Origin: a virus
Virus record (IMG/VR): IMGVR_UViG_3300029787_000276
Span: 1 to 26,320 of that record
Length of the DNA: 26,320 nucleotides
Strand: one strand, 5' to 3'
Shown: in pieces, positions 12,235 through 18,229 of the stretch
How the letters are laid out: each line of letters opens with the position of its first letter
Position numbering within the stretch: the stretch's first letter is position 1
Notes under the pieces: generated by a model
Databases searched by the model: none
Told to the model about the DNA's origin: nothing
Seen by the model: the letters and a program-made list of their open reading frames with translations, nothing else
Program-made: the position numbers and the translations under genes

Positions 12235-12429
12235 ATGAACTGTGAGTCAGAAAATCAATGGAGATATCTTCACGGAAAAAGAAAAAGTAAAGTAATTTCT
12301 CTTTTAGAGAAATATATAAAAGTGAGAAATGTATCTAAAATTGATATACTTAATGAGAAGTTTGATCACGAGATCGCAAAACTTCGCAATGAACTAACTG
12401 ATATTAACAAAATATTAGATATAATTTAG
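12235..12429 (+). CDS. Hypothetical coiled-coil protein, 64 residues
   Basis: The protein (MNCESENQWRYLHGKRKSKV...) is a basic N-terminus followed by a heptad-like helix from about residue 20 to the end (ILNEKFDHEIAKLRNELTDI). It probably forms a short coiled coil. AAGGAGGCAAATTAACC is the ribosome site. Last gene of the run, with a terminator seven bases after its stop. Confidence 0.68.
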   Translation: MNCESENQWRYLHGKRKSKVISLLEKYIKVRNVSKIDILNEKFDHEIAKLRNELTDINKILDII

Positions 12430-12435
12430 TTCTTT

Positions 12436-12470
12436 AATGGGGGGCAAAAGTCCCCCATTTAATCTATTTT
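12436..12470 (+). terminator. Rho-independent terminator ending the early small-gene operon
   Basis: AATGGGGG (12436-12443), loop GCAAAAGT, CCCCCATT (12452-12459), followed by TTAATCTATTTT. The G-C stem is strong, the T-run interrupted. It closes the operon 10162-12429. A TTGACT (12475-12480) just after it may be the -35 of a promoter for the next gene, but the -10 in the following AT-rich stretch is unclear. Confidence 0.8.
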
Positions 12471-12527
12471 AAAATTGACTAATATATTATATAAATAAAT
12501 AACTTATTTTATGAAAGGGATATTGTT

Positions 12528-12692
12528 ATGACTAAAACAACAAAAAAAGACGCTCAAAAATGGGTGTCACAGATAATGTCAAAAGACACTCAAACGTTAT
12601 TAGAGAAGATATGTAAAGACACAATGAGAACAAAACCGACTCAATTGCACATGATTGTTAAAGAATACCACGATAAACTAGCAAAAGTTTAG
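12528..12692 (+). CDS. Hypothetical basic protein, 54 residues
   Basis: The protein (MTKTTKKDAQKWVSQIMSKD...) is basic and predicted as three short helices, ending YHDKLAKV. The start follows GAAAGGGATATTGTT. It stands alone after the terminator and possible promoter at 12475, so it may be expressed separately from the preceding operon. Three short helices with many lysines would suit a small DNA-binding regulator, but no recognisable helix-turn-helix can be shown. Confidence 0.6.
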   Translation: MTKTTKKDAQKWVSQIMSKDTQTLLEKICKDTMRTKPTQLHMIVKEYHDKLAKV

Positions 12693-12693
12693 T

Positions 12694-12713
12694 ATAAATT
12701 ATCTATAATTTAT
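12694..12713. promoter_or_regulatory. Perfect inverted repeat overlapping a TATAAT
   Basis: ATAAATTA (12694-12701) and TAATTTAT (12706-12713) are perfect inverted arms with a four-base centre. TATAAT (12704-12709) lies within, 19 bases before ATG 12728. A dyad over a -10 box is the usual design of an operator. It could also be a weak hairpin. Confidence 0.35.
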
Positions 12714-12727
12714 GATAAATTTCAAGA

Positions 12728-12934
12728 ATGTTGGAGATATTAAAAGATAATCCACACTTCTTTGAGAAGACTGTATATAAGGTTGAATACGTTGACGTAC
12801 CTGACGAAGAAGAAAATATTGTTCAAAAAGTATTAGTAGAATTTACTGACGGATCAGAAAAATTGTATGATTTTAGTTTTTGGAAAAAAATAGCTGAAAA
12901 AGGAAAAGAAATATTGGAACGTAGGAGAAATTAA
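12728..12934 (+). CDS. Hypothetical protein, 68 residues
   Basis: The protein (MLEILKDNPHFFEKTVYKVE...) is probably beta-beta-beta then helix: VYKVEYVDV, VQKVLVEFTDGSEKLYDF, then KKIAEKGKEILERRRN. No clear Shine-Dalgarno sequence is seen; transcription may start close to the ATG from the TATAAT at 12704. It ends tail-to-tail with a minus-strand gene, the two stops sharing the palindrome TTAA (12931-12934). Confidence 0.62.
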   Translation: MLEILKDNPHFFEKTVYKVEYVDVPDEEENIVQKVLVEFTDGSEKLYDFSFWKKIAEKGKEILERRRN

Positions 12935-13080
12935 TCTCCCATACTCGGTCCATGTGGAATTCTATTCCACCACTCTTCTGTTTGGCTGTCTTCTTGTTTG
13001 TACTCTTTGTAAGCACTTTGTTGGGCAATTACGTCTTGTAAGTAAGCTATAATTAGCTTGTTTTCTTGTTCTTCGTTCAT
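12931..13080 (-). CDS. Hypothetical small acidic protein, 49 residues
   Basis: The protein is MNEEQENKLIIAYLQ... to IPHGPSMGD: a helical first half (IAYLQDVIAQQSAYKEY) and a polar tail with EEWWNRIPHGPSMGD. ATG 13080 follows AAGGAGATTCAA, an excellent ribosome site. A longer frame from 13146 would add 22 residues but lacks a ribosome site. A TATACT at about 13114-13109 (minus strand) may be its -10. Function unknown. Confidence 0.65.
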   Translation of the reverse strand: MNEEQENKLIIAYLQDVIAQQSAYKEYKQEDSQTEEWWNRIPHGPSMGD

Positions 13081-13187
13081 TTGAATCTCCTTTTTTTTAG
13101 CGTGAACGATCAGTATATCAAATTCGTTGTATAAAAAGCCACACATTTATTTTTGATTTTGATAAATAAATGGTTTGACTTTTATGT

Positions 13188-13193
13188 TATAGT
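13188..13193 (+). promoter_or_regulatory. Extended -10 promoter giving a leaderless transcript
   Basis: TGT-TATAGT (13185-13193) is an extended -10 pattern. Its expected start point, about seven bases downstream, coincides with ATG 13200. No -35 or Shine-Dalgarno sequence is visible, which suggests a leaderless mRNA for the following gene. Confidence 0.4.
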
Positions 13194-13199
13194 TGTTCC

Positions 13200-13415
13200 A
13201 TGCTTAAATTTTTCTTAATTGGTTGGGCTTGTGTCTATTCAGGGACTCAGGAACAGTGTGTTAGAATGGGATCTGAAGTAATTCATGAAACCATTGAAAG
13301 CTGTGAACAACATTATGAAGTTATATTGGAAGAAATTTCAAAAGTAAAAGATGTGGAAATAAAACTGACTTGTGTTAGTTCAGGAGTAATAGAAGATTAC
13401 ATCTTACAGTTTTAA
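13200..13415 (+). CDS. Small secreted or periplasmic four-cysteine protein
   Basis: The 71-residue protein opens with a short hydrophobic segment (MLKFFLIGWACVYSG) that could be a signal or anchor. Four cysteines follow at about positions 11, 21, 36 and 59 (WAC, EQC, ESC, LTC), compatible with two disulfides after export. I recall the layout of a W-x-C near the N-terminus followed by three spaced cysteines from small proteins of marine phages, function unknown. Its 3' end overlaps the opposing nuclease gene by 12 bases. Possible roles at the envelope, such as superinfection exclusion, are only inference. Confidence 0.65.
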   Translation: MLKFFLIGWACVYSGTQEQCVRMGSEVIHETIESCEQHYEVILEEISKVKDVEIKLTCVSSGVIEDYILQF

Positions 13416-13766
13416 CCACTTTGCTAATTTGGATCGAGTTGGAAGAATTTTAAATTTCTCTCCACGGTCCACGATCATCAATACAACATCATATATTTTT
13501 TGCTCTTTGGTGGGGACCCTGTATATCATTTCCCCACTTCTTCTATAAGTACCACTACAAGTTTTAATGTCACTAACTCTTCTTGAAGCAGTTTTAACAT
13601 CAATTCTAAAAGTTTCATTCTCAGGAGACACAGCTATAAGATCTATAAATCCGTGAGGTGCTACATTTTTAAAAACTAAAAAACCTAATTCTAATAATTT
13701 ATTTATTGCAATATATTCTGAAACAGTTCCTGATAAATGTTTTTTATTTAAGAAAGTTTTCTTCAA
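13404..13766 (-). CDS. PD-(D/E)XK-type nuclease (resolvase-like)
   Basis: The 120-residue protein has the order E17 (TVSEYIAINKLLELGF), D42 (GFIDLIAV), then IDVKTA (D56, K58), as in Holliday-junction-resolvase-like and other small PD-(D/E)XK enzymes. The strand FRIDVKT followed by a basic loop (ASRRVSDIK) fits DNA binding. This gives the window two small nucleases of this superfamily, the other being the VRR-NUC at 4379. The start overlaps the preceding gene by 23 bases. It contains TCCACGGTCCACGATC (13461-13476), a dispersed motif of this genome. Confidence 0.72.
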   Translation of the reverse strand: MKKTFLNKKHLSGTVSEYIAINKLLELGFLVFKNVAPHGFIDLIAVSPENETFRIDVKTASRRVSDIKTCSGTYRRSGEMIYRVPTKEQKIYDVVLMIVDRGEKFKILPTRSKLAKWLKL

Positions 13767-14010
13767 GTAAAATTACTTTCTTTATCCAAGACTTAGGAAT
13801 AAGTTGAACTCTACCACAATCAGAATCACCCTTGCGACCCTTATCAGCAGAAATTGTTATAAATTCTTTAGTTTCTTTTACTATATATCCGAGACTCCAA
13901 ATTTTTGGTGGAGTAATTTTTAAAGCATCTTCTAGTTCATGCCAACCACTACCCAATTCATAGGCATCAATCCATTCTATTTCTACTTTATTTTCTAAAG
14001 GTTCTTTCAT
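13744..14010 (-). CDS. Conserved phage hypothetical protein, 88 residues
   Basis: The protein (MKEPLENKVEIEWIDAYELG...) has the pattern VEIEWIDAYxxxxGWHELED, then LGYIVKETKEFITISADKG, then RVQLIPKSWIKKVILL. It resembles small beta proteins I recall in many phages, with WxDA near the start and an IPxxxIxxI ending. Function unknown. It is upstream of and overlapping the nuclease at 13404, so the two are likely co-expressed. Confidence 0.7.
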   Translation of the reverse strand: MKEPLENKVEIEWIDAYELGSGWHELEDALKITPPKIWSLGYIVKETKEFITISADKGRKGDSDCGRVQLIPKSWIKKVILLEENFLK

Positions 14011-14046
14011 GTTTAGAATTTTATTTCTAAACTAAGAAAACATCAA

Positions 14047-14679
14047 TTATTTAAAATAATTTTCAGGGGTTATTTTTATATATTTTTCCTTATTTTCCTG
14101 ATTTTTTCCTTTATAAGCCATGCCATAGGCCTCTTTTCCTTGCATTATCATGTAATCAGGAACTTTATCCTTTAAAGCAACCTCAGTTGCCTTACTAACT
14201 GACTCCATATACATGTCATCAAATAACATGATTCCGTCATCTTTTAGCTTTGGCCACCAATTATTAATATCGTTCATGACTGCCTCATATTCGTGAGCAC
14301 CGTCTACAATAATTGCATCAAAAAATTCTTCATCAAAACTATCTAATGTTTTCTGATCATCAGATCTGCTTTTAACTAGATGTAAAAATCCCTGATCAAT
14401 AAAAGGACTTAAATGTTTTTTTGTAGCTTCATAAAATGTTCCGTCATTTCCTACAAAATCTTTCAACATGGCATGTTCTGAAGATCCTTCAAAAGTATCT
14501 AACGCCCAAACATTTATATCCATTCTGTTTGTATTAACTATATTGGTACACATGTAATTTGTGGACCTACCATAAAAACAACCAATCTCTAAAATTTTTC
14601 CGTTTAAAGGACAAAAATCGACTGCTTTATCATAATGTTCATATCCATTGAACCACCCTGGTATTTCATAATATTTCAT
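14047..14679 (-). CDS. Class I SAM-dependent methyltransferase (Methyltransf_24-like)
   Basis: The 210-residue protein shows ILEIGCFYGRST (29-40, SAM-binding motif I), WALDTFEG (58-65, acidic D61), DAIIVDGAHEYEAV (121-134), D138 and MLFDDMY (151-157). This pattern is typical of Methyltransf_24-type enzymes, which act on small molecules or sugars, as in capsule and glycan modification. In phages the substrate is usually unknown. It overlaps the preceding small gene by four bases and sits in the leftward accessory patch below the SNF2 helicase. Divalent-metal binding by the Asp/His motifs is likely from the family. Confidence 0.82.
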   Translation of the reverse strand: MKYYEIPGWFNGYEHYDKAVDFCPLNGKILEIGCFYGRSTNYMCTNIVNTNRMDINVWALDTFEGSSEHAMLKDFVGNDGTFYEATKKHLSPFIDQGFLHLVKSRSDDQKTLDSFDEEFFDAIIVDGAHEYEAVMNDINNWWPKLKDDGIMLFDDMYMESVSKATEVALKDKVPDYMIMQGKEAYGMAYKGKNQENKEKYIKITPENYFK

Positions 14680-14861
14680 TCTTTTAATTTCTCCGTTATT
14701 GACTCAGCTAATTGTATTGCAGTTTCATGAATTGTGTTAGCCATGGACCACTTTTCATATTTATCTAAACTTTCTTGCATTTTAATTAGTTCATTAAAGC
14801 ACTCACATGCTTCTTTTAACTTTCTATGGTCTATCTTTTCTCTGTTAGGACTCAAGATCAT
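14676..14861 (-). CDS. Hypothetical helical protein, 61 residues
   Basis: The protein (MILSPNREKIDHRKLKEACE...) is almost wholly helical, with two long amphipathic helices around KMQESLDKYEKWS and AIQLAESITEKLKE. ATG 14861 overlaps the helicase stop as ATGA and has AAGGAG eight bases upstream. A GTG at 14870 lies directly against that ribosome site and is rejected. Function unknown; coupled to the helicase. Confidence 0.66.
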   Translation of the reverse strand: MILSPNREKIDHRKLKEACECFNELIKMQESLDKYEKWSMANTIHETAIQLAESITEKLKE

Positions 14862-16318
14862 ATTAACCACTCCTTAAATTCTTCACCCATTATTTCAGTG
14901 GCGATGTTAATTTTAGAACGCAGACTTTTAATTATATTTTCGTCTACTGTTCCCTCACAGATAAGATCGACATAAGTCACTTTCTTTTCTGTACCAATTC
15001 TATGATTTCTAGCTTCTGCTTGTTCTCTTATTTCGAGATCATAGTCATTAGAATAAAATATCATAGTACTAGCTATATTTAAAGTAAGACCATATCCCCC
15101 TGTTCTTGGGTGGCCCACTAAAAATCTCATATGATGATCAGGATTTTTAAATCTATCTAAAATCTTAGGTCTTTCTATAGAGGGAGTCTCACCATAAAAA
15201 CCCTCTGCTGAACCTTTTCCATATTTCTTATCTAAGGCTTCTATAACTGTTCTGATATTGTGCCTGTAAGAGCACCATATAATTATTTTTCCGTCAGCCT
15301 CTTCGACTGTATCTATCAATTCTTTAATTCTATTTTCTGAAAAATCAATTAGTTTTCCCTCATCGGTTGTCATGTACCCACAAGATATTTGATGCAGTCT
15401 TTTTAGTTGAGCAATCAATGTAGCAGTGGTTAATTGTTCTCCGTCAATTTCAGCTAATGCTAATTTTTTCATCATCACGTATGCTTTCAATTGGTTATCG
15501 GTCATCGGTACACGTCTCTTTAAATAAATTTTATCAGGCAAATCTAAAGCTTCATCTTTAGTGACACGATAAGAAAAGTCTCTTATCTTTTCTGTCAGCT
15601 CATCTAAACGTTTATACCCTGTCACTTTGTTAAAACTTCTTCCACCAAAACTCATTTTAACTTGATCACAATATCTAGCTCTAAAAGTATAGATAGAACT
15701 GAAACCCAATAGGTCCTCACTTAAAAAAGCACATTGAGAATATAAGTCTTCAGGTGATTTAGTTATAGGAGACCCTGTTAAAATCACTCTATAACGAGCA
15801 TAGGACCCTATCTTAATACATCTCTTAGTTCTTTTAGCTGATCCATTTTTAATTATAGTGGACTCATCAACACACATTAAAGTTTTATCTGTGTATGTAA
15901 ATTTTTCTGCAACGTCACTTCCATTTTTAGTTATGATAGAATCGATATTCATAATTAAAACTTTCAGTTTGTTGTCAGTTGAAAATAATTTCTCTCTAAT
16001 TTCTGCTTGTTCTTTTTTTGTTTTGGCCCCTTCCCAAACATGAACATCGTATTCAATATGCTCTGCTAAATGTTTTGCTAATTCTTCTCGCCAATTATAT
16101 TTAATTCCATTGGGACAAATGACTAAAAGATTACTGACTTTTCCATTGTCAAATAAAATTGAAATACCGTCTATTAAAACTTTTGTTTTACCACAACCCA
16201 TTTCCATAAACAAAGCATACTCAGGTTTATCTTTATCAAATGAATTCATCATTCCCGCAAGACCCACCAATTGATGTTCCATAGGCTTAGTTTTGAACTT
16301 GTATTTTTCTACCAACAT
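14858..16318 (-). CDS. SNF2-family (SF2) helicase/translocase
   Basis: The 486-residue protein carries SF2 motifs: MEMGCGKTK (38-46, Walker A), LLVICP (64-69), DEST (151-154, in place of DEAH), LTGSPI (180-185), and near the C-terminus EQAEARNHRIG (432-442, motif VI). It resembles the two-RecA-domain ATPases of phage SNF2-like proteins, without extra domains. Such proteins move along double-stranded DNA and may remodel forks or recombination intermediates. ATG 16318 is chosen: the frame runs on to 16372, but that would cross the divergent gene starting at 16356. No Shine-Dalgarno sequence precedes 16318. It is opposite in direction to the main replication genes. Confidence 0.88.
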   Translation of the reverse strand: MLVEKYKFKTKPMEHQLVGLAGMMNSFDKDKPEYALFMEMGCGKTKVLIDGISILFDNGKVSNLLVICPNGIKYNWREELAKHLAEHIEYDVHVWEGAKTKKEQAEIREKLFSTDNKLKVLIMNIDSIITKNGSDVAEKFTYTDKTLMCVDESTIIKNGSAKRTKRCIKIGSYARYRVILTGSPITKSPEDLYSQCAFLSEDLLGFSSIYTFRARYCDQVKMSFGGRSFNKVTGYKRLDELTEKIRDFSYRVTKDEALDLPDKIYLKRRVPMTDNQLKAYVMMKKLALAEIDGEQLTTATLIAQLKRLHQISCGYMTTDEGKLIDFSENRIKELIDTVEEADGKIIIWCSYRHNIRTVIEALDKKYGKGSAEGFYGETPSIERPKILDRFKNPDHHMRFLVGHPRTGGYGLTLNIASTMIFYSNDYDLEIREQAEARNHRIGTEKKVTYVDLICEGTVDENIIKSLRSKINIATEIMGEEFKEWLI

Positions 16319-16355
16319 ATATAAAATTTTTATTCTATATAAGAGAATATAATAA
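16319..16355. promoter_or_regulatory. 37 bp divergent gap between helicase and replication module
   Basis: The only space between the start codons 16318 (minus) and 16356 (plus) is 37 A/T-dominated bases with TATATAA (16336-16342) and TATAAT (16348-16353). Both promoters must overlap each other or lie within the neighbouring coding ends. Leaderless or very short leaders are expected on at least one side. Confidence 0.4.
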
Positions 16356-16703
16356 ATGATAGATAAAAGCAAAGTTTATGTTGTGCAGAATGTTATAAGA
16401 AAATATCCTGACGGAACTTTAAGATCACTAGATTACAGTCAGGCTGAAAGATTTGGAGAAGTTATATTTTTGTTTGACGGAAGCAAACAAGTTGTAATGT
16501 CTCCACAACCAACAATAAGAAAACTCAAATCTCTTCTAAAAGACTTTAAAGACAACGATTATTTACTTTTAGTTGGAGACCCCGCTTTGATAGGCTTGAC
16601 TTGTTCTGTTGTAAGCACTATATCTAATGGTAGATATAATATGTTAAAATACGATAGAATAGAAAAAGATTACTTTCCTATTCGAGTTGACATTTATAAT
16701 TAG
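16356..16703 (+). CDS. Conserved phage hypothetical protein, 115 residues
   Basis: The protein begins MIDKSKVYVVQNVIRKYPDG and has SQAERFGEVIFLF, then LLKDFKDNDYLLLVGDPALIGL, then KYDRIEKDYFPIRVDIYN. I recall this pattern (VYVVQN..., AERFGE, DDYLLLxGDPxLIG) from marine phage replication regions, always without known function. The LLLVGDP segment resembles a Rossmann-like strand and loop but no nucleotide-binding motif is complete. It opens the rightward replication module. Confidence 0.75.
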   Translation: MIDKSKVYVVQNVIRKYPDGTLRSLDYSQAERFGEVIFLFDGSKQVVMSPQPTIRKLKSLLKDFKDNDYLLLVGDPALIGLTCSVVSTISNGRYNMLKYDRIEKDYFPIRVDIYN

Positions 16704-16724
16704 AATAAAAAAAGGAGAATTAAT

Positions 16725-17267
16725 ATGGCTATTAATTTAAGACGTGAGGTAAAGGATTTTCAAGTCACTGAAATAGATCCTATATCTAAAGGCTCTCAAG
16801 ATTATTTGAAAGCTGAAAAAGAAGTAGAGGACTTAGAGGCTTTACTTAAAGTTAAAAAAGAACTTTTACGCAGAGCAAATGAAAACTTAGTTCAATTGTT
16901 TGAAGAGCGTGGAGTGACTTCTATTAAAATGAAAGACGGTTCTAACGTAGAAATAAAACCGTTTTATACAGGATCAATATCCAAAGACAAACAAGAAGAG
17001 GCTTTTGTATGGCTTCGAGAAAATGGATATGAAGACGTAATTAAAAATCAAGTGATTGTAAAGTTTGGCAGAGCTGAAGATGATAAAGCACAAAATCTTT
17101 TTTCTGATTTAGCTAACCAAGGGTTGGACACTGACAGAAATGTTAAAGTCGAACCGTCCACTCTTAGAGGTCTCATTCGTGAAATCAAAGAGAGTGGTAA
17201 AGACATTCCTACTGAAACTTTTGGAGTTTACGTAGGGCACAAAGTCAATATCAAGAAAGGTAAATAA
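16725..17267 (+). CDS. Conserved hypothetical protein with coiled coil, replication module
   Basis: In the 180-residue protein, residues about 25-65 form a coiled coil (YLKAEKEVEDLEALLKVKKELL). A beta segment follows (VTSIKMKDGSNVEIKPF), then a helical C-terminal part with KDIPTETFGVYVGHKVNIKKGK. The architecture recalls phage Gp157-like proteins, but I cannot claim homology. AAAAAAAGGAGAATTAAT is the ribosome site. Its stop TAA directly abuts the ATG of the SSB-like gene, so the two are co-translated and may act together on single-stranded DNA. This is inferred from context. Confidence 0.7.
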   Translation: MAINLRREVKDFQVTEIDPISKGSQDYLKAEKEVEDLEALLKVKKELLRRANENLVQLFEERGVTSIKMKDGSNVEIKPFYTGSISKDKQEEAFVWLRENGYEDVIKNQVIVKFGRAEDDKAQNLFSDLANQGLDTDRNVKVEPSTLRGLIREIKESGKDIPTETFGVYVGHKVNIKKGK

Positions 17268-18095
17268 ATGACAGAGACAGTAAAAAAGCAAGTAGCGAAA
17301 AGCGAAAATAAAGGAGTCGTGCAATTAGGTGCACTTCTAAAATCAGCACCACTTTCAAAAAGAGAAGCTGATGATTATCAAATACCTTATTTAAATATGT
17401 TAAGTAAGGGCTCACCTCAGTGTGAGGACGATAATGAAAAGTACATTAAAGATGCTAAGAAGGGACAGATCTTTAATACAGTCACAGAAAATCTCTATGA
17501 CGTTCTAACAGTCTTACCTGTTTATTACAGAAGAAGATATGTTGAATGGAACAATGATAGATCCAAAGGTGCACCTGTTAATGAATACACACCTGAAGAA
17601 TTTCAAGCTTTTCAAAAAGACGGAAAAGTTGTTCGTGGAGATGACTACAAAGATCGATTTGTTGGTAAACCTGAGACTTATATTGAAAACACTGCTGAAC
17701 ATTACGTTATCGCAATTGACGGTCAGGGTTGGTATAAGGCTCTCATTAAAATGAAGGGTTCACAACTTAAAAAATCTAGACAGTGGAATTCAGTAATGGC
17801 TAATCAAAGACGTGTGGAGGGTGATGAAATATATCAGCCAAAAGACTTTGCAATGTCTTATAACTTGTCAGGAAGACCTGAAAAAAATGATCAGGGAACT
17901 TGGCATGGTTGGGTTATTAGTCAAAACAAATGGGTTGACGAATTAGGTTTAGCTAAGGTTGAGGACATCATAGCTGACGCAAGTCAATTCGAAAAAAGTA
18001 TTCATAGTGGGGAGTTAAAAGTTGCTCCTCAGGCAGATGAAACAAGTTCCCCTAAGGGGGAGTCCTCGCAGAACGGTGATAACATTCCGTTCTGA
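17268..18095 (+). CDS. Single-stranded DNA-binding-like protein with IPF tail
   Basis: The 275-residue protein has a basic N-terminus, a central region rich in aromatic and basic residues (VYYRRRYVEW at about 85, then the WYKALIKMKGSQLKKSRQW region), and a disordered tail (SSPKGESSQNGD) ending NIPF. Bacterial SSB ends in an acidic IPF tip that recruits partner proteins, and this tail looks like a mimic (GDNIPF). Position just before primase, helicase and polymerase genes supports an SSB role. The core fold is not proven by motif. The stop is followed within one base by the structured RNA element at 18096. Other phage SSB families have a similar size and tail. Confidence 0.65.
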   Translation: MTETVKKQVAKSENKGVVQLGALLKSAPLSKREADDYQIPYLNMLSKGSPQCEDDNEKYIKDAKKGQIFNTVTENLYDVLTVLPVYYRRRYVEWNNDRSKGAPVNEYTPEEFQAFQKDGKVVRGDDYKDRFVGKPETYIENTAEHYVIAIDGQGWYKALIKMKGSQLKKSRQWNSVMANQRRVEGDEIYQPKDFAMSYNLSGRPEKNDQGTWHGWVISQNKWVDELGLAKVEDIIADASQFEKSIHSGELKVAPQADETSSPKGESSQNGDNIPF

Positions 18096-18219
18096 TTAAT
18101 AGCCGCGTAAGGTAAGAGCGTGTTTCTTTTGTTCACGTTCTTGGTTTGATCTTGGCACGTATTTTTCGAGCCTCCTTTCGATTCGTGCCTTGATCAAATT
18201 ATTTATTTAAAGCTATTAA
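18096..18219 (+). ncRNA. Three-helix RNA element with anti-Shine-Dalgarno-like loop
   Basis: P1 is TTAATAGC (18096-18103) with GCTATTAA (18212-18219). P2 is AAGAGCGTG (18114-18122) with CACGTTCTT (18134-18142), nine pairs with one G-U. P3 is TTTGATC (18145-18151) with GATCAAA (18192-18198), then a TT/TT internal loop, then GGCACG (18154-18159) with CGTGCC (18184-18189). TCGA/TCGA (18166-18169 with 18178-18181) caps P3 and exposes GCCTCCTT, which resembles the 16S anti-Shine-Dalgarno sequence. The primase ribosome site GAGGG (18221-18225) lies two bases after P1 and could pair with CCTC in this loop as a pseudoknot. Probably a cis-regulator of primase translation. Confidence 0.7.
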
Positions 18220-18229
18220 CGAGGGTACT

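Noticed and set aside
16319-16372. Helicase start at 16372 adding 18 residues
   Set aside because: It would overlap the divergent gene at 16356 and translate an A/T-rich spacer into an unusual hydrophobic leader.
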